Notes: generated by a model from the sequence alone, not told the origin. DNA of 64,000 nt from Bdellovibrionaceae bacterium UBA2316 (GCA_002345205.1 DDVI01000092.1:1-64000), one strand, 5' to 3'; positions 15,516-25,602 are shown, counted from the stretch's first letter. Numbers and translations are program-made.

Positions 15516-17423
15516 ATGGACATATTTGCGTTTGTACTCGAAGACGAGGCCAAATTTCAGACCCAAATATTTCAAGCACTGAGAAAAATTAATCCGAAAG
15601 TAAAGATTCGTTTTTTTAGTACCATAGAAGATTTTTCGGCTTGGATAGGATTATTTGTTAAAGACGGTTTATCCGCGGTTGAAAATGCCGGGTTTCGATT
15701 AGTCGAAGATACTCTAATAGAAACTGTGAGTGAGGCGAAAACAATTCGTTTGCTCGTGTGTAAGTCAGAGAGTTTGGGAAGTCGATCAACATCACTAATT
15801 GGCAAAACGATTGAATTGTTCGAGCGACGACATCTTTGTGCTGCGGAAGAACGCACATCTGCCATTATTACCGCTTTTGACCATGAACAGTTCAATTTAA
15901 AGCCAATGGAAGCTACGTTTATTAATAACGTTATTTTTAAACCATTTGATGAGTTAATTCTAGAAGAGCATTTGAGGTTTGCACTTGTTGGACGAAAAAA
16001 GCCAAGCGATGAAAACTTTAAAAGTAACAAATTGGAAGCCCAAATCGAGATGGTAAAAGACATTCCATGTGAGGGCTTCTCTGATCTTGGATTTGTTACT
16101 ATCAGTGATCGAGAGGTTCCAGCGGGTTCGGTTTCAAAGTTCTACTCAGGAGAGTTTGCTTCAGATACGATTAAGAGTGTGATGGCTCGTTGTGTGAAAT
16201 CAGTCGCAAGAACGGGAAAAGATCAATCTGGCTTTCTATGCTGGATGGAATACTTTGCGTTAGATAGCGGACAGATAAAAAAATTTCGAAAAGATTTAAT
16301 TAACGAATTTCCATCTAGCTACATGGATTCTCGTATCGATGAATTTAGAAAAAATATCTTAGTTTTAGATTCTTTGGGGGAAACTGAACTAGCGCCTTCC
16401 TTAAAACGGTATTTTCCAAAATGCAATGTGCATTATTATCCTAACTGGGAACGTTTCATTTTTGATTCGGCCCCAGAAACATCGGGTATGCTAGTTGAAA
16501 AAGACATCCCAATTCCTAATGGTTTCAAGATTGTTCTGGATGCCACCGGTCACTATATATTAGATCAAGCGCCACAAAGTGATACAGAAATGGTCTTTGG
16601 AGAACTATTTAAAGACTTAAAGAAAAAAGACTTTCAACAGCTTCTATCAGCCGATTCAAAAAAAGAATGGACTGATGTGTACCATGCAAAGCAAGTGGCT
16701 TCAGGCCATGAACCGTTGCTGATAATTAATAATGCTAGTAAGATCTTTATCGTAAAATTGACTGAATTTAAGAAATCAGTTATCGCCACTAACTCGCCAA
16801 CCATTGAGCTTCTGTTTTCAGAGCTAACCATGGCGGAAAAAACGACTTATTTGAAAAGCAAGAGTCCCGTTCCGTCTATTTTCGACGTCGTAATTGCGTC
16901 AGTGGACTATATGAATAAAGTTATGGAAGGGAATCTATATCCCAATGCTAAACGAATACTTACAGTTCCCAAACAAGTTGGGGATAAAGATAAAAAAAAT
17001 TGGGCACCACGTGTTTATGACATTGTTGAAGTACCCGTCGATAAGAATTTTATAGTTAAGCGTATTTATTTCTCTTTTATGGAAAAATTCTCGTGGACGG
17101 TAAACCACTTTAATAAAAATAAAACAGAAATTCAGTCTGCTCAGCAAATCCAAATCGACGAGATTTCGGAAGCTGGATTGGTTTTTAAATATCATCGGGC
17201 ATTGGAAATTGGCTCATTCCGCAGGTTCTATCTGTGGACGCCGAACGAAGTTGAACTCCGAGATTATTTAGCAAGCTGCAATTACGTCGAGGAAGTGAAA
17301 GACGCGAAGGGGGTTACCTTTAACCACCACTTCGTCTTCTTTGCGATGAAAGATTTCTATCTAAAGAATATTCGCCTGTGGGTGCGAGAAGCTTATATTC
17401 AGAGTAAGTCTAAAGAACAATAA
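15516..17423 (+). CDS. Degenerate receiver / PilZ-like protein
   Basis: 635-aa cytosolic protein without a full family match. The first 150 residues begin like a receiver domain (FAFVLEDEAKFQTQIFQAL) and end with NVIFKPFDELILEEHL, like its Lys-Pro-Phe strand, but no phospho-accepting Asp sits in the expected place. A second receiver-like strand (ILVLDSLGETELAPSL) starts near 285. The C-terminal 120 residues contain QIDEISEAGLVFKY, resembling the D-x-S-x-x-G motif of PilZ, although the RxxxR motif of c-di-GMP-binding PilZ is not evident. It ends 1 bp from the convergent mutS2. A role in signalling is inferred from the domains only. Confidence 0.6.
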   Translation: MDIFAFVLEDEAKFQTQIFQALRKINPKVKIRFFSTIEDFSAWIGLFVKDGLSAVENAGFRLVEDTLIETVSEAKTIRLLVCKSESLGSRSTSLIGKTIELFERRHLCAAEERTSAIITAFDHEQFNLKPMEATFINNVIFKPFDELILEEHLRFALVGRKKPSDENFKSNKLEAQIEMVKDIPCEGFSDLGFVTISDREVPAGSVSKFYSGEFASDTIKSVMARCVKSVARTGKDQSGFLCWMEYFALDSGQIKKFRKDLINEFPSSYMDSRIDEFRKNILVLDSLGETELAPSLKRYFPKCNVHYYPNWERFIFDSAPETSGMLVEKDIPIPNGFKIVLDATGHYILDQAPQSDTEMVFGELFKDLKKKDFQQLLSADSKKEWTDVYHAKQVASGHEPLLIINNASKIFIVKLTEFKKSVIATNSPTIELLFSELTMAEKTTYLKSKSPVPSIFDVVIASVDYMNKVMEGNLYPNAKRILTVPKQVGDKDKKNWAPRVYDIVEVPVDKNFIVKRIYFSFMEKFSWTVNHFNKNKTEIQSAQQIQIDEISEAGLVFKYHRALEIGSFRRFYLWTPNEVELRDYLASCNYVEEVKDAKGVTFNHHFVFFAMKDFYLKNIRLWVREAYIQSKSKEQ

Positions 17424-17424
17424 A

Positions 17425-19767
17425 CTATTCGCCTTTAGCGAGCACAACCCAAGTTATTCCATCACCGCCATTTTCTGGAGTTCCGGCCTTCCATTGCTTA
17501 ATCAAAACGCTGCGAGATAAGTACGAGCGTATTGATTTTTTTAACACTTCAGTGCCGTGACCATGGATAACTTTAATTCTATCTTCCTGGTTTTGTACGG
17601 CACGATCTAAAATCAGTTCAAGTTCACCGATGGCTTCTTCCACTGTTTTACCACGTAAATCCACAGTCCGGTCTTCATCGACAAGTGCGACTGAAAAGTG
17701 ACTCGATTTTCGAACTAACTGCGCCGTTGGGTTTGATTGCTTATCTGGTGGTTTCAATTCCGTCCAGTGCACCTGAAGTCGCAACGAGTTTGAGAAAACT
17801 AATATTTCACCTTTGGAGTTTGGTTGGCCCTGAATCAATCCATCTTGACCTAGAGAGGTAATATAAACCTTTGATCCTGGTGGGAATTTTTTTATAAATT
17901 CTTCGGCAGTTTCAATTCGTTTGATTTCTGCTGGTTGGGACTTAATAATTTCTGGCAAATTAAATTTAATGTCTTGCAATTGACGATGTTTATCCAAAGC
18001 GGTTTGCGCATTTGCGGTCTGAATTGCATCTTCAACTTTTTTCTTGGCTTGTTTGACTTCACGTTCTAATAGCTGAGCTTTTTCGTCGTTGAACGTCTTG
18101 ATCATTTTCTCGTATTTGTTTTTCTGAGTGTTATGATCGTGAATTTCCTTTTTAAGTTTTTGCTGTAGGGCTTGGACTTCTTTTTTTAGTTCCTCGATAT
18201 TTTCGCGAGCTTCGATACGTGCGCGGGTTTCCGGAGACAGTAAATCAACGGCGCGATTGATAATTTCGCTTGATACGCCTTGGCGTTTTGCCATTTGAAT
18301 AGCGAAAGACTGACCAGGGATACCTGGAAGGAATTGATATGTTGGTTTTCCCGAAGTTTGGTCGTATTCCAAACTACCGTTCATTACGCGATCGTTTTCG
18401 TTCCATCCCATTTTTAGCTGACTCAAGTGAGAGGTGATGACAGCGAATACTTGATTGCGGCTGTAGGCTTCGATGAAGCTACGTCCTAGTGATGCACCTT
18501 CTTCTGGATCGGTAGAGCCACAGATTTCATCGATCAGGATGAGTGAATCATGAGACTTCTTTTTTGAAGACTCTTGTAAAATTCTTAAATGTGCCGCGAA
18601 TGTCGAAAGTTCCTGGTCCACACTTTGTGAGTCACCAATGCTGATGATGATTTCTTTAAAGAACGGAATTTTAGATTGGGCTTGCGCGCATATGGGTAAA
18701 CCACAGCGAGCCATTTGGGCGGCTAGTCCAATAGATTTAAGCAAGACCGTTTTGCCCCCGGCATTAGGCCCTGAAAGCAAAAGTATCGATTTGTCGGAGT
18801 TTAATTGCACTGAGTTTGAAATTACGGCGCGTTGGCTTAAAATTAGAGCGGGGTGTTTAAGCTCAATGAGGTCAATTTCCATGTCGGCGAATTCGGGAAC
18901 TTTCGCGTCCAAGGCTACCGTTAACTGCGCCTGAGCTAAGCGCAAATCTGTTTTTTCTAAAATTTGAAATGAAATTTCAAAATCATCAATTTTGTGGAAA
19001 AGGTATTTAGAGATTTCTTCTAATAGACGTTCGATTTCTTCTTCAATTTCTACGTCGATCTGGCGAAGTCGATTATTAAGCGGAATAACTTTTTCAGGCT
19101 CGATGTACACTGTTTGTTTCGTTTGTGACGAAGCGTGGATTACGCCAGGAACGTAATGCTGCATTCCTGATTTAACTGGTATAACTAAACGGCCTTCACG
19201 TAGTGTGACGTACTTTTCCTGAAGGTAAGATTCCATTTGAAAATCTTTAACTAGACGATCGAGTTGATGTTCAAGCTCACTTCGCAATTTATTTTTTTCG
19301 TTATACAGCCTGTATAATTTCTCGCTGGCATCCGTGCGGATATCACCTGTTGGGCTCATCAATTGATCGATAGCCGACAACGGTTCGTCGGCCTTCATCA
19401 ATTCGCTTCGTACGTGGCGACACCATGGGCTGGTATAATCTGTGAGCGCTTCTTTTAATGCCAAGATTTCCATGCAAAATGTTCTAACATCACGAAGTTC
19501 AATTGTTTTAAGAACCGCTTTTTTACGTAAACGGAGAATCCAATTGGAATAATGATCCAATGATTCCATAAATGGACGAACACCATTACCGATAATTTGC
19601 GAGGCTTCGGCGATTTCATCAAAAGAACGAATGGCTTCACTTCGCTCACTTTTTGGTTTCATGTTTTTGTGGATCTGACTTTTAACAAAAGCGCTAGTGC
19701 AAAATCCTTCGATTTTTTGTAATAGCAAATCCCAATCAAGATTTTCTAAATTTGTCATAGACTCCAT
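17425..19767 (-). CDS. mutS2: MutS2 family ATPase/nuclease
   Basis: 780-aa MutS2, an ATPase that suppresses recombination and, in other species, rescues collided ribosomes. Walker A is GPNAGGKT (333-340), Walker B is ILIDEICGSTDPEEG, and a long coiled coil follows (about 520-600). The C-terminal Smr domain is VDLRGKTVEEAIGEL with the HGHGTEVL loop, the proposed nuclease motif. The N-terminal mismatch-recognition domain of MutS is absent, as expected. The start at 19767 overlaps the lnt 3' end by 32 bp; a second ATG at 19758 follows GGAG and is an alternative. The overlap implies translational coupling with lnt. Confidence 0.95.
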   Translation of the reverse strand: MESMTNLENLDWDLLLQKIEGFCTSAFVKSQIHKNMKPKSERSEAIRSFDEIAEASQIIGNGVRPFMESLDHYSNWILRLRKKAVLKTIELRDVRTFCMEILALKEALTDYTSPWCRHVRSELMKADEPLSAIDQLMSPTGDIRTDASEKLYRLYNEKNKLRSELEHQLDRLVKDFQMESYLQEKYVTLREGRLVIPVKSGMQHYVPGVIHASSQTKQTVYIEPEKVIPLNNRLRQIDVEIEEEIERLLEEISKYLFHKIDDFEISFQILEKTDLRLAQAQLTVALDAKVPEFADMEIDLIELKHPALILSQRAVISNSVQLNSDKSILLLSGPNAGGKTVLLKSIGLAAQMARCGLPICAQAQSKIPFFKEIIISIGDSQSVDQELSTFAAHLRILQESSKKKSHDSLILIDEICGSTDPEEGASLGRSFIEAYSRNQVFAVITSHLSQLKMGWNENDRVMNGSLEYDQTSGKPTYQFLPGIPGQSFAIQMAKRQGVSSEIINRAVDLLSPETRARIEARENIEELKKEVQALQQKLKKEIHDHNTQKNKYEKMIKTFNDEKAQLLEREVKQAKKKVEDAIQTANAQTALDKHRQLQDIKFNLPEIIKSQPAEIKRIETAEEFIKKFPPGSKVYITSLGQDGLIQGQPNSKGEILVFSNSLRLQVHWTELKPPDKQSNPTAQLVRKSSHFSVALVDEDRTVDLRGKTVEEAIGELELILDRAVQNQEDRIKVIHGHGTEVLKKSIRSYLSRSVLIKQWKAGTPENGGDGITWVVLAKGE

Positions 19768-21349
19768 ATATCAACAAATGTCCCAAGAATGCAATCAAGA
19801 TGACAATCCACAAAGAGTGGCCGATGCGAGTAAAGAAAGTGGTTTCAGGATTATTGCGGTAAGGAACAGCTTGTCTTTGAGCCCATTCTTTTAACCATGG
19901 TGAAAGTGGCGCGACGTCACCATACGCCGTAACGAATGTTGTGATACCCGTATTTGTGGAACGAACTAACGGACGACGTGATTCGATACTTCGAGCCAGG
20001 GTCATGTATAAATGTTGGTAGGGCTCGAATGGAATTCCAAACCAAGAGTCATTTGTAACATTCACGATAACTTCAGCGCCCTTTGATGCTAAACCCACCG
20101 TAAATTCTGGGAATAAACCTTCATAGCAAATCTGGGCTCCAATATGAAGATAATCATTTTTGGTTGCATCTTTAGGGTAAATTAAAATGGAAGGCCCAGG
20201 GCCGCGACCGAAATTAGAAACAAAGGGTAGCATCTTGCCTAAAATAGGGAATTTTTCACTAAAAGGTAAGTATTCCCCGAATGCGAGTAATTCTGTTTTG
20301 TGATACGAGCGGGTTAGATCAATGCCTTTGGGATCAAGTAAAAACAGACCGTTGAAAACAGATCGCTCGGGATCATTAATTTTATCATCTTTCGAAAAGG
20401 CGCCGGTCAGTAAAGACTTTTGAGTGCGAACCAGAAATTCAGTTATTAACTTGTGATTTCTTTGGTGAGAGTAGTTTGCGTTTAAATATTCAGGGATGGC
20501 GACTTCGGGCCAAACGACGAGATCAATATCAGGGTTTTCGGCTAAGCCGGCTTCGCTCATTTGAATATATTTTTTAGCGATCTCGTCGCGAAATCCTTTG
20601 CCTTTTTCAGCGTACATGCGTTCTAAATTTCCGATGTTGGCTTGCACCTGAAGGATTTTAAGTTCCGAGTCAGTTGTTTTCCATTTCTGCCCGTGAACGT
20701 AGCCCAAGACATTTAATGCGGCGAAAATCACGAGTACGATTGAAAAGGGTTTAATGGCCTGGCGTAGTGAAAATCCGTCGCTGGATTTACGGAATAGAAA
20801 ATAAAATAGGGCGGCCTGTGCTGTGTAAATTAGAAACGAAAGGCCTTCAAAGCCAATGACATCCGCTAATTGAAAAACAGGGAGCTTTGACCAAAATAGC
20901 GTGTACCCCAAATTCCATGGAAAGATCCCTGGCCATAAGGATTCTGTTAGAAAAGCGATCAGTGCAAGCGAAACTACGCTGTGACCAAAACTCCAATCAA
21001 ATTTCCTACGCATGACAAACGCAAGATAGGCCGCAATAGGAATGTAAAGGTGGGCTAAGGCGCAGAATAAAATTAAAACAACGATGGCTATTGGCCATGG
21101 GAATCCGCCAAAAGCCTTTGCTGTGTAGGCGATCCAGTGAAATCCAATGAGTGTCAGAGTAAATTGTGTAACCCAAGCAGCAATGAAGGCTTCGCGTGGA
21201 GTTTTGGCGCGGAAGAATACCCAATACCAAAGAGGAATATAGCTAAAAAACAATCCCCATGGGTAAAAGGGGATGTAACTAGTGCCGACGATCAAACCGC
21301 TTAAAATACCTAAACGATATTTCTTGATAAACCCTAAAATCTTGTTCAT
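19736..21349 (-). CDS. lnt: Apolipoprotein N-acyltransferase
   Basis: Inner-membrane enzyme that adds the third acyl chain to lipoproteins, needed for their sorting. The N-terminal half has about seven membrane helices. The periplasmic nitrilase-fold domain carries Glu282 (VVWPEVAIP), Lys351 (SYHKTELLAFGEYLPF) and Cys408 (AQICYEGLFPE), numbering from ATG 21349. A final helix follows. An in-frame ATG at 21370 would add seven residues and abut the divergent gene at 21371, so the shorter start is preferred. The window encodes several lipoproteins that Lnt would process. Confidence 0.95.
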   Translation of the reverse strand: MNKILGFIKKYRLGILSGLIVGTSYIPFYPWGLFFSYIPLWYWVFFRAKTPREAFIAAWVTQFTLTLIGFHWIAYTAKAFGGFPWPIAIVVLILFCALAHLYIPIAAYLAFVMRRKFDWSFGHSVVSLALIAFLTESLWPGIFPWNLGYTLFWSKLPVFQLADVIGFEGLSFLIYTAQAALFYFLFRKSSDGFSLRQAIKPFSIVLVIFAALNVLGYVHGQKWKTTDSELKILQVQANIGNLERMYAEKGKGFRDEIAKKYIQMSEAGLAENPDIDLVVWPEVAIPEYLNANYSHQRNHKLITEFLVRTQKSLLTGAFSKDDKINDPERSVFNGLFLLDPKGIDLTRSYHKTELLAFGEYLPFSEKFPILGKMLPFVSNFGRGPGPSILIYPKDATKNDYLHIGAQICYEGLFPEFTVGLASKGAEVIVNVTNDSWFGIPFEPYQHLYMTLARSIESRRPLVRSTNTGITTFVTAYGDVAPLSPWLKEWAQRQAVPYRNNPETTFFTRIGHSLWIVILIAFLGHLLIYGVYDKFRKS

Positions 21350-21370
21350 GATTATTATATTGAAGAGCAT

Positions 21371-22189
21371 ATGGATAAAATAACAACTGAAAAATTAAAC
21401 ACGCCTGCAGATTATTTAACGATTCGCTGTCCACAGTGTTTAAAGCTTTATATGGTTCAAGAAGAACAAATAAGGACTGTTTATCCAGAGTTCACATGCA
21501 CGGGATGTCAGTGTCATTTTGCGTTTGAATATCCAGTGCCTAATCGTGACTCAATTTTAACATTTCAGATTGCTCCGACTCAGTTTGAATTTAAAAAGAA
21601 GTGTCCAAAATGTGATTTCTTGCAAAGTGAAAAGAATGAAATCTGCAGTGCCTGTGGTATTGTAATTGAAAACTTTTTATTGCTTAAAAATGAAACCTAC
21701 CCCCGTGTGAGTGTGGATCTGATAAAACTTTGGAACGATGTTCTTCAGGAATTTGAGAATGGTTACGCTCATGAACTATTTATTTCGCAATGTCGTTCAA
21801 AACAAAAATTAGATTACGCCGAATTCAAATACAAAGAGCTTGGAAAGCGCGCGGGTGATGAATCAATGGTTTCACCATGGCTTGAAAAGATCAACCCTGA
21901 AAAATATGATCCCAACTATGCAAAGAATATCGTGGACGAGCAAATCGCCCATGCGACGACGCCAACCGCAGAACCCGTACCTAAATTCATTTATCGTGTA
22001 TCAGCAATTTATAGTTATTTAGTAAAGCATAATTGGTTTTACCTAATTGGCACGTTAGCAGGGATTTTATTAATCGTAATGGGTATCTCGACCCCGGGAA
22101 TGCGAAACCAAATTGGGCTTGGGATCGCTTTATTATTAAGTTCTATGGGGTTTTACGTTTTTAGAAACAATCCTCAGCAAAAGAAATAA
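21371..22189 (+). CDS. Double zinc-ribbon membrane protein
   Basis: 272-aa protein with two N-terminal Cys4 zinc ribbons (CPQC...CTGC near residues 20-50, then CPKC...CSAC near 75-95). A helical cytosolic middle follows. Two closely spaced C-terminal membrane helices (WFYLIGTLAGILLIVMG and IGLGIALLLSSMGFYVF) end the protein. The first ribbon resembles the MJ0042/GhostCys type seen in many deltaproteobacterial-type proteins. GAAGAG lies three bases before ATG 21371. It is divergent to lnt. Function unknown; a membrane-bound regulator or scaffold is a guess. Confidence 0.75.
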   Translation: MDKITTEKLNTPADYLTIRCPQCLKLYMVQEEQIRTVYPEFTCTGCQCHFAFEYPVPNRDSILTFQIAPTQFEFKKKCPKCDFLQSEKNEICSACGIVIENFLLLKNETYPRVSVDLIKLWNDVLQEFENGYAHELFISQCRSKQKLDYAEFKYKELGKRAGDESMVSPWLEKINPEKYDPNYAKNIVDEQIAHATTPTAEPVPKFIYRVSAIYSYLVKHNWFYLIGTLAGILLIVMGISTPGMRNQIGLGIALLLSSMGFYVFRNNPQQKK

Positions 22190-22198
22190 TAGTTAGGG

Positions 22199-23560
22199 CT
22201 ATTGAATCTGATTTTCTTTTTTATCGCCAAGACGTTTAGTGTTGGTATTCGATTTTTGAACCGCGTCCATTAGGCTTTTGCCAAACGGATTTGAGTTTAA
22301 CTCTTTGTTATCACCCTTGGTTGTAGTGAACACTTCATGCACGGGGCCCGTTACCATAACACCATTTGCAGACATCCCTTGATCTAATACGGTCAGTGCC
22401 TTGAATAGATTTAGAGAACGCGAAGTACGTGTTTTTTGAGCTAGAGTCGGAGAGGCATCACCTGTCGATAGGATGTATTTTTTAATATCATCGAATTTGA
22501 AATCGGTTTTATTGGCTTTCACTAACACTGCGGCACCTGTAACGAAGGCAGTCGCCTGTGATGTGCCCGTCATAAAACCGTAAGAGTTTCCCGGAAGTGT
22601 CGAAATAATGTTTTGTCCTGGCGCTGCGATGTCGACGGTTTCGATTCCGAAATTGCTTGTTGAAAGAATTTCTTTGCTAGGGTCAAGTGCCGTGACGCTA
22701 ATAATGTTAGATAATTTATAATCTGCCGGGTAGTAGTGAAACTGATCTGAGTTGGATCGTTCGTTTCCAGCTGCGGCTACGAATAAAATGCCGTTTTTTT
22801 CAGCTTTTTTGACGGCGTCGAACTCTTCCTGCGAATAATCTGTACCGCCACCGGAATAGTTGATGATCTGGGCGCCCATTTTAATCGCATAATTAATACT
22901 GTTGATCGTGTTTTTTAAATTATCCGTGTTGGTTACTTTTGGATCATAATACTTGATGATCATTAGGCTCACTTCAGGTGAAATACCGCTAATACCTTTT
23001 TGGTTTCCCGCTTGAGCGCCAATGATACCCGCAATATGAGTTCCATGGCCATGATTGTCAGTTAAGTCACCGGTTGAGGACACAAAATTCCAACCATGAA
23101 CGTCATCAACGTAGCCATTTCTATCATCATCAATACCGTTCGTAGCTTTGTCTTGTCCTTTCTTGTCCAAACCTGTTTCACCTGGATTTGTCCAAAGATT
23201 GGCTTTTAAATCTTCATGATTAATATCAATGCCGGTATCGATGACCGCCACTAAAACGTCTTTGCTACCATGAGTTACTTTCCACGCACGAGCGGCATCG
23301 GATTTTTTTAAACCCCATGCTTGTTTAATAGCAGGGTCATTAAATAGGGCGCTGGGCTCGTTTTCAACTTTATCTTGTTTTGAAATAACTTCCGATTTTT
23401 CGAATTCACGAACTGTCGATTTGCCCTTTTTTCCACTGGCATCGCGGCTAGCTAAGCTTGAAAAATCAGCCTCGCCATCAAGGTTGAAAAACAAGGCAAG
23501 AGATACCAATGAAAACAAGAAAAATAGTCCTAAAGTAATTGTGACTTTCAATGATTGCAT
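22199..23560 (-). CDS. Exported subtilisin-like serine protease
   Basis: 453-aa S8 family peptidase. The N terminus (about residues 5-25) is a signal anchor or signal peptide. A short prosequence is followed by the catalytic domain with Asp108 (AVIDTGIDINHED), His172 (HGHGTHIAG), oxyanion Asn266 (AAAGNERS) and Ser334 (MTGTSQATAFVTG). The triad is complete, so it should be active. The insert NGIDDDRNGYVDDVHGW is the usual calcium-binding type seen in many bacterial subtilases. Divergent to the TerC-like gene. It differs in size and layout from the second subtilase at 31-34 kb. Confidence 0.94.
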   Translation of the reverse strand: MQSLKVTITLGLFFLFSLVSLALFFNLDGEADFSSLASRDASGKKGKSTVREFEKSEVISKQDKVENEPSALFNDPAIKQAWGLKKSDAARAWKVTHGSKDVLVAVIDTGIDINHEDLKANLWTNPGETGLDKKGQDKATNGIDDDRNGYVDDVHGWNFVSSTGDLTDNHGHGTHIAGIIGAQAGNQKGISGISPEVSLMIIKYYDPKVTNTDNLKNTINSINYAIKMGAQIINYSGGGTDYSQEEFDAVKKAEKNGILFVAAAGNERSNSDQFHYYPADYKLSNIISVTALDPSKEILSTSNFGIETVDIAAPGQNIISTLPGNSYGFMTGTSQATAFVTGAAVLVKANKTDFKFDDIKKYILSTGDASPTLAQKTRTSRSLNLFKALTVLDQGMSANGVMVTGPVHEVFTTTKGDNKELNSNPFGKSLMDAVQKSNTNTKRLGDKKENQIQ

Positions 23561-23667
23561 TTACGACTTTCCTTTGGGTTGCCTCTTTAAATAGTTTATC
23601 GGGAAGTTGTGTTTAAAAATAATGGGATCTTGAAAATAAATAGAAACTGTATCAGTATGAGAAAACT

Positions 23668-24699
23668 ATGATGCAATACTTTAAATTTTCATTTCTATTC
23701 ACGTTTATTGGGCTTGTACTCGCAGGGTGGTTGGGCTACTCCGCACACGGGATGTCAGGTCTAGTGCAGACTGTCTTCATTGCAGCCGTTTTAGCTGTAC
23801 TTGAGGTGTCTTTGTCATTCGATAATGCCATTGTTAATGCGGTGATTTTGAAAAAAATGACACCCTTATGGAGACACCGGTTTCTTACATGGGGTATCGC
23901 CATAGCTGTGTTTGGTATGCGTTTAGTCTTCCCGGTTGCTTTAGTCAGTGTTGTTGCGCAAATCAATCCGATAGCAGCCTTGAATATGGCGATTTTCGAC
24001 CCCAATACCTATGCTGAGCGAATGTTATCGGCGCACTTAGAAGTTGCGGCCTTTGGTGGCAGTTTCTTGCTCCTTGTAGGTTTAAAATTTTTCTATGATG
24101 AAGAAAAAGACGAACACTGGATTTCATTTATCGAAAAACCTTTGGCGAAACTAGGTCGCTTGCGAGCCATCGAAATTGCGATGAGTTTGCTTGTCTTGCT
24201 TATCATCATGGGATTCTTGCCTGATGAAGATAAAATTCGTTTTATCAAATCAGGATTGTGGGGCGTCGTTACGTATGTTGCTGTGGATGGCATTGGGGCA
24301 TGGCTCGAATTTTCTGGTGAACAGCAGAATGACATCAACCGCGCGAGTGCGGGTATGTTCTTATATTTAGAGGTGCTAGATGCCTCGTTTAGTTTCGATG
24401 GTGTTATCGGCGCGTTTGCAATCACTCAGAACTTGTTTATTATTATGATTGGATTAAGTATAGGTGCGTTCTTTGTTCGAAGCTTAACGATTATGTTTGT
24501 TGAGAAAGAAACTTTAAGCAAATTTGCTTACCTTGAGCACGGAGCATTCTATGCTATTCTATCGCTGGCATTTTTGATGTTGCTAGATCCATTTTTCCAT
24601 ATTCCGGAATGGATAACGGGGTTGTTAGGCGCGGCAATTATCGCCCTTTCGTTTATTTGGAGTGTGAAGTTTGCTCCACCCACAGAGTCAGATACGTAG
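23668..24699 (+). CDS. TerC superfamily (DUF475) membrane protein
   Basis: 343-aa inner-membrane protein with eight or nine helices. The two inverted-repeat acidic motifs are EVSLSFDNAIVNAV in the first half and EVLDASFSFDGVIGAF in the second; these are the hallmark of DUF475 within the TerC/LysE-like clan. Relatives are linked to metal ion (often manganese) export and tellurite resistance. The first of two consecutive ATGs (23668) follows GAGAAAACT. Its 3' end overlaps the convergent EamA gene by 47 bp. Confidence 0.88.
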   Translation: MMQYFKFSFLFTFIGLVLAGWLGYSAHGMSGLVQTVFIAAVLAVLEVSLSFDNAIVNAVILKKMTPLWRHRFLTWGIAIAVFGMRLVFPVALVSVVAQINPIAALNMAIFDPNTYAERMLSAHLEVAAFGGSFLLLVGLKFFYDEEKDEHWISFIEKPLAKLGRLRAIEIAMSLLVLLIIMGFLPDEDKIRFIKSGLWGVVTYVAVDGIGAWLEFSGEQQNDINRASAGMFLYLEVLDASFSFDGVIGAFAITQNLFIIMIGLSIGAFFVRSLTIMFVEKETLSKFAYLEHGAFYAILSLAFLMLLDPFFHIPEWITGLLGAAIIALSFIWSVKFAPPTESDT

Positions 24700-25549
24700 T
24701 CAGCAAAATTATTAAGGCTCCCAATGATTGCATGGGGGTCAGTATTTCATTTAAAAATATATAACCGAACATAAAGGCAAACGGCGATTCCAGTAAGAAA
24801 AACTGGCTAGCCGTTTCTGAGCTGAGTACTTTTTGGGCGCGGACCTGAATGGTGAAAGCAATAATACTAGAGCCGATCGCTAAGTGAAGTATTCCAATCG
24901 TCGATAGAGTCGAGTTTGGCGTCCATGTGATCTTGTCTTGCAAAATAAAAAATGGAGTCACGCACACAAGCGCCCAAAAATTTTGGAAATTATTAAAGCG
25001 AAAGGGTGAATGCGACCGGGGAGCGAGCTTACCGACCGCAATAATTTGCAATGCGGCCAAGACTGACGATCCGAGTGTCCACAAATCGCCCGTATTAATG
25101 TCTGGGGTTTCTGAAAAAATGTTCAGCAAGAACATCGTCCCAATTAAAGCGATCAAAGCTAGACCATAAAAACGACGGTCTACTTTTTCCCGGAAAAGAA
25201 ATTGATTAATGAATGGAATCATTAACACATACAGTGTTGTAATAAACGCACTTTTTGTAGCCGTGGTAGTTTGAAGCCCAATAGTTTGTGGTATAAGCAA
25301 AGCAGCTAGTAAAACTCCCGGCCACAAGGCTAGGCGCCATTCGTTAAGGGAAGCAAAAAACTGCTTTCTATTGAACACAATAATATAAAATTCGGCCAAC
25401 AAAAACGCAATTAGGTAACGATAGAACAAAACATCAGACACCGAAAAATCTATCAATGCCCACTTCGTCGCAAGAAAACCAAAACCCCACAGAATGCCTG
25501 CGAAAAGAAGTTCGATTGCGGCTCGATTTTTTGAAATTTGTTTGTTCAT
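24653..25549 (-). CDS. EamA/DMT-type transporter
   Basis: 298-aa inner-membrane protein with ten predicted helices arranged as two EamA repeats. The first begins ELLFAGILWGFGFLATKWAL and the second lies around LWTLGSSVLAALQIIAVG. Members of the drug/metabolite transporter family export amino acids or other small metabolites; the substrate cannot be told. The 3' 47 bp overlap the TerC-like gene on the other strand. Divergent from the barrel-like protein gene; no Shine-Dalgarno is clear. Confidence 0.9.
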   Translation of the reverse strand: MNKQISKNRAAIELLFAGILWGFGFLATKWALIDFSVSDVLFYRYLIAFLLAEFYIIVFNRKQFFASLNEWRLALWPGVLLAALLIPQTIGLQTTTATKSAFITTLYVLMIPFINQFLFREKVDRRFYGLALIALIGTMFLLNIFSETPDINTGDLWTLGSSVLAALQIIAVGKLAPRSHSPFRFNNFQNFWALVCVTPFFILQDKITWTPNSTLSTIGILHLAIGSSIIAFTIQVRAQKVLSSETASQFFLLESPFAFMFGYIFLNEILTPMQSLGALIILLTTYLTLWVEQTSHSK

Positions 25550-25571
25550 TGTGGGGAATCTATATCATAAT
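25542..25571 (+). promoter_or_regulatory. Candidate promoter of the barrel-like gene
   Basis: TTGTTC (25542-25547) and CATAAT (25566-25571) are spaced by 18 bp, 31 bp upstream of ATG 25603. The -10 box matches 5/6. It overlaps the start of the divergent EamA gene. Confidence 0.4.
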
Positions 25572-25602
25572 ACGAAAAGATGTCCATGGAGAAAGGATTG
25601 AC

